In this document: piece by piece, positions 14,383-18,835 of the stretch
How positions within the stretch are numbered: the first letter of the stretch is position 1
Layout of the letters: every line of letters begins with the position of its first letter
Assembly: GCA_030040725.1 (NCBI GenBank)
Contig: JASHTD010000249.1
Span: forward strand, 1 to 18,835
Reading direction: 5' to 3'
From: Candidatus Sulfotelmatobacter sp.
GTDB taxonomy: Bacteria; Acidobacteriota; Terriglobia; Terriglobales; Acidobacteriaceae
DNA: 18,835 nt
Notes under the pieces: generated by a model
What the model was told of the DNA's origin: nothing
What the model saw: only the letters and a program-made list of their open reading frames with translations
Database searches by the model: none
Program-made: the position numbers and the translations under genes

Positions 14383-15204
14383 ATGACATCGCGTCGTCCC
14401 ACTATCGGCGTATTCGACTCCGGATTCGGCGGACTCACCGTTCTTAAAGCTTTACTTGAAGTGATTCCCGAGGCGGACTACTTATACTTCGGAGATACAG
14501 CTCGACTCCCGTATGGATCGAAGTCCGTCCAAACCGTGGCACGCTACGCCGTCGAAGCCGCGCATTTTCTGGAAGCCCACAGAGCCGAACTTATCGTTAT
14601 TGCTTGCAACACAGCGACCGCTCTGGCTCTGAATCAAATAACCGGTGCGGCTCACGTCCCGGTCATTGGCGTCGTCGAGCCTGGCGCTGAAGCGGCAGCC
14701 TCCGTCAGCAAAACTAGAAAGGTCGTCGTAATCGGCACCGAGGCCACGGTTTGCAGCCACGCTTACCAGAAAGCCCTTGAGGCGAAAGGACTGCACGCTC
14801 GCGAGAAAGCTTGCCCGCTGCTGGTGCCGTTAGTCGAAGAAGGATGGGTTAACCACGCGGTTACCGAGCAGGTGGCGCGTATTTACCTGGAGGAAGCCTT
14901 CGCCGATGGATTTCGCGACGCTGACACGCTTGTATTGGGTTGCACGCATTATCCTCTGCTCAAGCCCATGCTGCGGCGGGTGTCGCCCGCTCACGTGAGC
15001 ATCGTCGATTCAGCCGAATCCACGGCGCGCGCCGTCGCCGAGCGCTTGGGTAATTTGGTCCCCCGAGTTGCGAGCGAGGAGCGTCGGGCAAAAGCGCGGG
15101 TCGGGTTCTTCGTTACCGATTCCGTAGAAAAATTTCAGCGGCTGGGTCAAACGTTTCTTAGGCGCCCGCTCGCAAATGTCCAGCACGTCGATCTCAAGGA
15201 ATAG
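14383..15204 (+). CDS. murI: Glutamate racemase
   Basis: A 273-residue cofactor-independent racemase that makes D-glutamate for peptidoglycan. The motifs are complete: DSGFGG (12-17) near the N-terminus, FGDTARLPYG (36-45), the first catalytic cysteine C75 in ACNTAT, and the second catalytic cysteine C187 in GCTHYP. Length is normal for the family. The ATG lies 53 nt after the ATPase-DtxR gene on the same strand with no terminator seen between them, so read-through from the iron operon is possible, though a functional link is not expected. No strong Shine-Dalgarno is visible. It converges with the minus-strand gene ending at 15241, 36 nt away. Confidence 0.97.
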   Translation: MTSRRPTIGVFDSGFGGLTVLKALLEVIPEADYLYFGDTARLPYGSKSVQTVARYAVEAAHFLEAHRAELIVIACNTATALALNQITGAAHVPVIGVVEPGAEAAASVSKTRKVVVIGTEATVCSHAYQKALEAKGLHAREKACPLLVPLVEEGWVNHAVTEQVARIYLEEAFADGFRDADTLVLGCTHYPLLKPMLRRVSPAHVSIVDSAESTARAVAERLGNLVPRVASEERRAKARVGFFVTDSVEKFQRLGQTFLRRPLANVQHVDLKE

Positions 15205-15240
15205 CCCGCGACGACCGAATCGCTGAACTCAAGGCCGGCG

Positions 15241-15834
15241 CTATTGCACCCGCTGCAGCCGCGCAATCAGTTTCTGCGCCAAATTGTCTTCTGACTCCGA
15301 CCACAGTAAACGCGAATTCGCGCCGCTATGCTTCTCTACCTTACTCGAGAAGTCCACCAGCTTCGCCACGTTGTCGCGAATCTTTGCCTGGGTCTGATCG
15401 TTAAGAGATGTGTCGGGCTGCAGAAAATATGCATCGGAACCGAAATCCACCTGGACGTGTCCCGTCTGTTCGTAGGCTTTTTCGTCGAATTCTTCGCCTT
15501 GCACAATGAATCTCACTGGCGCGGGTGCCAGCACCCAATTTCCGCTCGTCTGTTCCGGCGTCCACAGATCCCAGTATGCTTCGAACAGGTAGGCATAATC
15601 GTCATGAATCAACTCGGCGGCAATCAAGGTTGCCTGCCCTGGATCGATGCCGCCGGGAAACTTCCTCTCCAGAACGGTCGCTTCATTCCACGAAACCGGA
15701 TGCAAAGCCAAATAAGTCACCCCCGGACGCTGCGCCGAAAAAGGAAATTGTTGCAGTACCGAATAAGCATGCGGCAGCATTTCCGGACCGGAGAAATCGG
15801 AAAACCACAGACTCAGATAGAGTGGGTCGGACAT
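15241..15834 (-). CDS. Conserved-looking hypothetical cytoplasmic protein
   Basis: A 197-residue protein, not recognised. I start it at the ATG at 15834 (MSDPLYLSLWF) because GGAGGG lies 4 nt upstream. A GTG four codons earlier is itself next to that ribosome site and is probably not used. It has no signal peptide or membrane helix and no cysteine. Aromatic-rich stretches (LYLSLWFSDF; YAYLFEAYWDLW) suggest a compact alpha/beta fold. A TAGAAT hexamer (complement of 15878-15883), about 44 nt upstream of the start, is a possible -10 box. The upstream stretch 15847-16022 shows no other gene or RNA. Confidence 0.75.
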   Translation of the reverse strand: MSDPLYLSLWFSDFSGPEMLPHAYSVLQQFPFSAQRPGVTYLALHPVSWNEATVLERKFPGGIDPGQATLIAAELIHDDYAYLFEAYWDLWTPEQTSGNWVLAPAPVRFIVQGEEFDEKAYEQTGHVQVDFGSDAYFLQPDTSLNDQTQAKIRDNVAKLVDFSSKVEKHSGANSRLLWSESEDNLAQKLIARLQRVQ

Positions 15835-16022
15835 AGCACCCTCCACCAGTCATTAAGCCTCTACACCCTGCTTGCTCATTCTAAATTGGTTGGGAAAACC
15901 CTGTTGGAACTGCTACGTGTGGGGCTTCGGGAGTGGACAAATGCAACGTGGGTGCAGCTTCGATCAGAGTGCTGCCGATATCCGAGTGACAGTCTAACTC
16001 TGTAAATCTACTCGCAGCGTTT

Positions 16023-16051
16023 TTGACAGCGCCGGGCAGGGTTGTTAGGAT
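16023..16051 (+). promoter_or_regulatory. Sigma-70-type promoter of tRNA-Glu
   Basis: A perfect TTGACA -35 box (16023-16028), a 17-nt spacer and TAGGAT (16046-16051) precede the tRNA. Transcription would start about 16058, some 24 nt before the mature 5' end. Confidence 0.75.
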
Positions 16052-16081
16052 CAAATGTCTGCGAGCAGACCCTTCGATTCC

Positions 16082-16159
16082 GTCCCCGTCGTCTAGCCCG
16101 GCCTAGGACATCGCCCTTTCACGGCGGTAACACGGGTTCAAATCCCGTCGGGGACGCCA
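16082..16159 (+). tRNA. tRNA-Glu, anticodon TTC
   Basis: A full cloverleaf of 78 nt including encoded CCA. Acceptor GTCCCCG pairs with CGGGGAC, followed by discriminator G and CCA. The anticodon arm is TCGCC-CTTTCAC-GGCGG (first pair U-G) with anticodon TTC, and the T-arm is CGGGTTCAAATCCCG. It is very close in sequence to the E. coli tRNA-Glu. Its last 22 nt also encode, on the other strand, the end of the serine recombinase. Confidence 0.97.
16138..16159. other. Probable left attachment site (attL) at the tRNA-Glu 3' end
   Basis: The 3' end of the tRNA and the 3' end of the recombinase gene share these 22 nt. This fits an integrated element whose att core lies in the tRNA T-arm/acceptor region, the insertion having kept the tRNA intact. 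The other end of the element and the second att copy lie outside the window, so the exact crossover cannot be set. Confidence 0.6.
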
Positions 16160-17670
16160 ACCACACTTTCGGGATGCGTTAGCGCTCTTAGTTGTTGAAA
16201 TAACGTCGGGTTAGGAGTGTTCAAAAATTTCTGCTTTTGGTGATAGGCCAAACCTTCGTGGAAAAGAAAATTTTGAACACGAAACTTTTGCTCCGCGTTC
16301 GCGCGTTCCCATGCGGCTGATATATCTATCAGCATCAGCTGCGAGAAGCTAAGAAAAGCATTCAGCGTTCCAGGCTGCGACCGCAAGGTCTTTAATTGTT
16401 GGGAGATGCGCTCAATCTCATCTTCGAAGTCCGCGTTGGCTTGGGCATAATCGGCCTGGCTAACTTCTCCCCGAAGCCTAGCCCGTAGAAGCTCCGCCTT
16501 TAGGGTCTTCTGCTCCTCTAGCTGGGACGTGAGTTCTTTGGTAGTCCTGCTTGAATCGCCCTGCCTTCGTGCCCAGACCTCGGCCGCAATGGCTGGAAAT
16601 TGGGAAGCGGTTGCGGCGTCGGGTCGCAAAGTTCCGAGATATTCAACAAATTCCGATTCGAGCGCTGGCTTCGATATTCTTACGGCTCGGCAGTGGGGGT
16701 TGCGACACCAGTAGTTCGGGTAGTGCTTCAGCTTACCCTTGTTCATTCCGCCAGTAAGAGGAGTTCCGCAGACGCCACACTTCACAAAGTGCTTCAACGG
16801 GAACGCTGGGTTTTGTTTCCGCTTGGGCGCACTCGACAGCTTGCGACCGGACAGCACTCGCTGCACCGTGTCGAATAGTTCCTGACTCACGATGGGAGAG
16901 TGCAAGCCTTTTACCGACGCAGGCACACTCGACGAGTAAACCCAGCCTGCATAGATGGGCTCTCGCAGTAGAGCGTCGAACGTTTGTGCTGTTAGCTTCT
17001 GTCCGCGTTTGGTTTTCAATCCTTTCTCGGTGACGATTTTCAAAACCTGAATCTTGCTGTAATGGCCGCTCGCATACAACTCGAAGGCCTCGCGCACAAG
17101 TGGTGCGGACGTCGAATCAGGCTTGATGTTCGCACCATTGCCCAATCTCAGATCGTTGACATAACCAAGCGGCGCGGCCCACGGCCAACGGCCCGCACGG
17201 ACGCTCGCCGCTGAGCGATCTTTCATTTTCTCCGACAGCGCATCGGAGAAGTATTGATTGAAGACCCCATGCACTCCAGCCGCCATACGCCCTGCCGCTG
17301 TGTCGTCCACATTTGGTTCGGAAACTGAAAGCAGAGTGATCCCGTTCTCTCTTAGTTCAGCGATTGCCGTACCTTGGTCGGCGACGTTGCGGGCAAAACG
17401 GCTCAACGACTCGACTATGACGTAACCGATTCTTTTTCGATGCGCCTTGCAATACGAGATAAGACGAACAAAGGACGGTCTCTCCGCCGTGCGACCCGAC
17501 TCTCCCGGCCCGAGAATGACTTCAGCAACCGCAATACCTCGCCGGACCGCCAGTCGGCGGCAGCCATCCTCCTGATTCTTGAGGTTCAGAGGGTCAGCCT
17601 GCTCCGGCGTGCTGACGCGCAAATACATTACGGCTTCTGAACCATGTCCGTTATTCTTGTGGCTATTCAT
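16138..17670 (-). CDS. Large serine recombinase / integrase
   Basis: A 510-residue serine recombinase. The N-terminal catalytic domain (about 11-150) has the nucleophile S20 in YLRVST, the GRTAERPSF segment (about 59-67) and ESLSRFARN (about 87-95). A recombinase domain follows (about 155-280) with GYVNDLRL and LLREPIYAGWVY. Next is a zinc ribbon with C298, C301, C322 and C327, then a coiled-coil region (about 370-435), the layout of phage- and element-type large serine integrases. The last codons (GVPDGI and stop) are read from the complement of the tRNA-Glu T-arm and acceptor, so the gene ends within the attachment site. It lies 11 nt downstream of a small gene, in an operon with the zinc-ribbon gene. 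It likely integrates and excises the element that extends to the right. Confidence 0.95.
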   Translation of the reverse strand: MNSHKNNGHGSEAVMYLRVSTPEQADPLNLKNQEDGCRRLAVRRGIAVAEVILGPGESGRTAERPSFVRLISYCKAHRKRIGYVIVESLSRFARNVADQGTAIAELRENGITLLSVSEPNVDDTAAGRMAAGVHGVFNQYFSDALSEKMKDRSAASVRAGRWPWAAPLGYVNDLRLGNGANIKPDSTSAPLVREAFELYASGHYSKIQVLKIVTEKGLKTKRGQKLTAQTFDALLREPIYAGWVYSSSVPASVKGLHSPIVSQELFDTVQRVLSGRKLSSAPKRKQNPAFPLKHFVKCGVCGTPLTGGMNKGKLKHYPNYWCRNPHCRAVRISKPALESEFVEYLGTLRPDAATASQFPAIAAEVWARRQGDSSRTTKELTSQLEEQKTLKAELLRARLRGEVSQADYAQANADFEDEIERISQQLKTLRSQPGTLNAFLSFSQLMLIDISAAWERANAEQKFRVQNFLFHEGLAYHQKQKFLNTPNPTLFQQLRALTHPESVVGVPDGI

Positions 17671-17681
17671 GGGAGTAGATA

Positions 17682-17927
17682 TTAGGCCGCCTTTGGCGGG
17701 ACGACAATGGCATGTTCGTGCTCGTCTGATAATGCTTCAAAAATGGCTGCGAAGATGTCTGCCAATTCGTACATCTGCTCCATCCGCTGCGCTGTGACGC
17801 TTCTCGGCGGAGCACCGCCGATAGGTTCGGCTGCTGCGTGTAAGGTTGCGATTTCTGGCGCGAAGCTAGGAAAGACGGATGCGCTGTTCGCTTCGGGTAC
17901 CTCGCTCGATTTGGACTTGATCGACAT
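17682..17927 (-). CDS. Small hypothetical protein of the recombinase operon
   Basis: An 81-residue protein, not recognised. The frame is open further upstream, overlapping the zinc-ribbon gene, so the start is uncertain. I chose the ATG at 17927 (MSIKSKSSEVPEA) because it lies just after the zinc-ribbon stop, though no good Shine-Dalgarno is seen. A GTG seven codons upstream is an alternative. The C-terminal half has a plausible amphipathic helix (QMYELADIFAAIFEAL) and an acidic DEHEH patch. It lies between the zinc-ribbon gene (47 nt) and the recombinase gene (11 nt), suggesting an accessory protein of the element. The end of the gene contains a CCGCC-AAA-GGCGG hairpin. Confidence 0.5.
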   Translation of the reverse strand: MSIKSKSSEVPEANSASVFPSFAPEIATLHAAAEPIGGAPPRSVTAQRMEQMYELADIFAAIFEALSDEHEHAIVVPPKAA

Positions 17928-17974
17928 AAGGCCGGAATACACAACGAGTCTGCCGAACGTGCCTTCTGCTTTTC

Positions 17975-18370
17975 TCACTTCTCTGTTGGCGACAGATCGG
18001 TGGGCGCATCGGACCTCTCTCCGAGCGGAACGACGCCCCGGCAATTGCTCTCCGGGCAGCGGTAGCCGGAGACTTTGCTGTTGAACCAATTCTTTCCCAG
18101 CAATTCGGGACTAGCCCAAAAAGACTTTCCGCACTCGGGACACTTCAGACGATAGCGTTGTTCCAGTTGACCGATTCGGGTCAACACATCGGCTTTTGTT
18201 CCCTGCTCTACCAGCTTTCCGAACGCCTCGATTCCAGCCCGCTCGCGAATAAACATCTGCACACCGCAGGGCGAACAGATGACATAGGGTTTTTTTCGCT
18301 TGCTCATTCGTACATCGAGCGGTTTCAGGCAGACCGGGCAGGGAAACCATTGTGTGTCATTTGCAGACAT
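17975..18370 (-). CDS. Double zinc-ribbon protein of the integrated element
   Basis: A 131-residue protein with two predicted four-cysteine zinc ribbons: C11-x2-C14 with C32-x2-C35, and C77-x2-C80 with C105-x4-C110. A helix of about 35 residues lies between them (about 44-72). The start at 18370 (MSANDTQ) is chosen because GGAGG (complement of 18378-18382) sits 7 nt upstream; an ATG two codons earlier is too close to it. The fold suggests nucleic-acid binding or a protein-interaction role. It is first in the leftward operon with the small protein and the recombinase, so a regulator or recombination accessory factor is possible. The family is not recognised. Confidence 0.75.
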   Translation of the reverse strand: MSANDTQWFPCPVCLKPLDVRMSKRKKPYVICSPCGVQMFIRERAGIEAFGKLVEQGTKADVLTRIGQLEQRYRLKCPECGKSFWASPELLGKNWFNSKVSGYRCPESNCRGVVPLGERSDAPTDLSPTEK

Positions 18371-18443
18371 GGCCATACCTCCGCATAAATAGTGGCACGA
18401 TCTCCGTTCAAAGACAACCGCTGGACACATATAACAGTTTTAT

Positions 18444-18465
18444 ATACATATACATACGTATACAT
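18444..18465. repeat. ATACAT short repeats in the AT-rich control region
   Basis: Three copies of ATACAT begin at 18444, 18450 and 18460, and an 8-bp palindrome ATACGTAT (18454-18461) lies between the last two. They sit upstream of the leftward zinc-ribbon/recombinase operon in the most AT-rich stretch of the window and could be regulator sites or part of its promoter. Confidence 0.4.
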
Positions 18466-18490
18466 CCCGTAGCCGATTTCCACAGTAATA

Positions 18491-18520
18491 TTGGAATATA
18501 TGTAACTAATTACATATAAT
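18491..18520 (+). promoter_or_regulatory. Promoter of the rightward element gene
   Basis: TTGGAA (18491-18496), an 18-nt spacer and a perfect TATAAT (18515-18520) form a good sigma-70 promoter. Transcription would start near 18527, about 46 nt before the ATG at 18573. Confidence 0.65.
18497..18518. promoter_or_regulatory. Perfect 9-bp-arm palindrome inside the promoter (operator)
   Basis: TATATGTAA, a CTAA centre and TTACATATA form perfect 9-bp half-sites. The dyad fills the spacer and enters the -10 box, so a bound dimer would block RNA polymerase. It probably is the operator of an element-encoded repressor, which is not identified in the window. Confidence 0.6.
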
Positions 18521-18572
18521 GATCGGGTAGGGAGAGGGAAATCCCAGGAAGGACACGGGAGAAGAAAATTCC

Positions 18573-18835
18573 ATGGCTCAAAAGAAAAAATCTCAGGAGC
18601 TGAAAAAAAAGCCAGGACGAGGCAGACCGCCTAACATAAAGCGTTCAATCCTGCTGGGACAAGCCGACCACTATCGCATCGTGTTGCTCCAGTTCTGGCC
18701 GAAACTGGGCCCGCGACTCCTAGCCGCGCGGTCTCCCGAAGAGATCGTCAGTGCGGTTCGCGAACATGCGCCGGGCATCGCGGGGAGCCTTGTTCCGTTC
18801 GCGGGGCTCATCCTGAGGATCGTGCATGATCCAAA
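18573..18835 (+). CDS. Partial gene of the integrated element, AT-hook-like N-terminus
   Basis: An open frame of 87 codons runs off the right edge. It begins MAQKKKSQELKKKPG, followed by RGRPPNIKRSILLG. The basic N-terminus with PGRGRPP resembles an AT-hook, the minor-groove-binding motif with a GRP core, which would suit the AT-rich region just upstream. The rest (HYRIVLLQFWPKLGPRLLAA, RSPEEIVSAVREHAPG) looks helical and is not recognised. GGGAGAAG (18557-18564) is the probable ribosome site, and a good promoter with a palindromic operator precedes it. It may be a regulator or a structural/replication gene of the element. Confidence 0.65.
   Translation, partial: MAQKKKSQELKKKPGRGRPPNIKRSILLGQADHYRIVLLQFWPKLGPRLLAARSPEEIVSAVREHAPGIAGSLVPFAGLILRIVHDP

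Noticed and set aside
17663..17944. Alternative minus-strand frame of 93 codons in front of the recombinase
   Set aside because: It overlaps the recombinase start and has Ser/Arg/Gln-rich shadow composition; the neighbouring frame (17682-17927) looks more like a protein.
1..18835. CRISPR array, rRNA or complete insertion sequence
   Set aside because: No regularly spaced repeats, no rRNA-like stretches, and no DDE transposase with terminal repeats were seen on either strand.

Overview
The window reads as a stretch of moderately GC-rich bacterial chromosome. The gene content best fits a soil member of the Acidobacteriota (Terriglobia/Koribacter-like): a SYLF/Ysc84 secreted protein, a PilZ-like protein, lineage-specific small secreted helical proteins, and an FTR1 operon with FtsX-type permeases. 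That placement is inference from gene style, not from a marker gene.

Layout. (1) Positions 1-4757, plus strand: the 3' part of uvrA (DNA repair), overlapped by a Sec-exported TPR protein. Two small exported helical proteins follow in a tight cluster. (2) 4823-6807: a SprT-like zinc protease with an apparent degenerate internal duplication, facing a PilZ-like gene and a SYLF-domain gene on the minus strand, with a strong hairpin terminator between those two. (3) 7014-9062, minus: a membrane-bound orphan sensor histidine kinase, divergent from the next block. (4) 9329-14329, plus: a four-gene operon with 0-3 nt gaps or overlaps. It holds an FTR1 iron permease fused to a DUF2318 Fe-S-type domain, two FtsX/MacB-type permeases, and an ABC ATPase whose C-terminal 180 residues look like a DtxR/MntR metalloregulator. 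A Fur-box-like palindrome and a CRP/FNR-like site lie in its promoter region. murI (glutamate racemase) follows 53 nt later. (5) 15241-15834, minus: an unrecognised hypothetical gene. (6) 16082-16159: tRNA-Glu(TTC) with a clear promoter. (7) 16138 to the window end: the left end of an integrated element. A large serine recombinase has its last codons and stop inside the tRNA 3' end, preceded in its operon by a small protein and a double zinc-ribbon protein. An AT-rich divergent control region with a palindrome inside a promoter then leads to a rightward gene that runs off the window.

How it may work together. The iron block resembles the FTR1/P19-linked systems (E. coli FetMP-FetABCDEF, Campylobacter Cj1658-Cj1665), in which FTR1 moves iron across the inner membrane and the FtsX-type ABC genes and redox proteins support it. 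Here P19 is absent, the DUF2318 component is fused to FTR1, and the ATPase carries a putative metal-sensing domain. I infer that intracellular Fe/Mn could feed back on the transporter or on its own operon. This ATPase-DtxR fusion is the best candidate in the window for an undescribed system.
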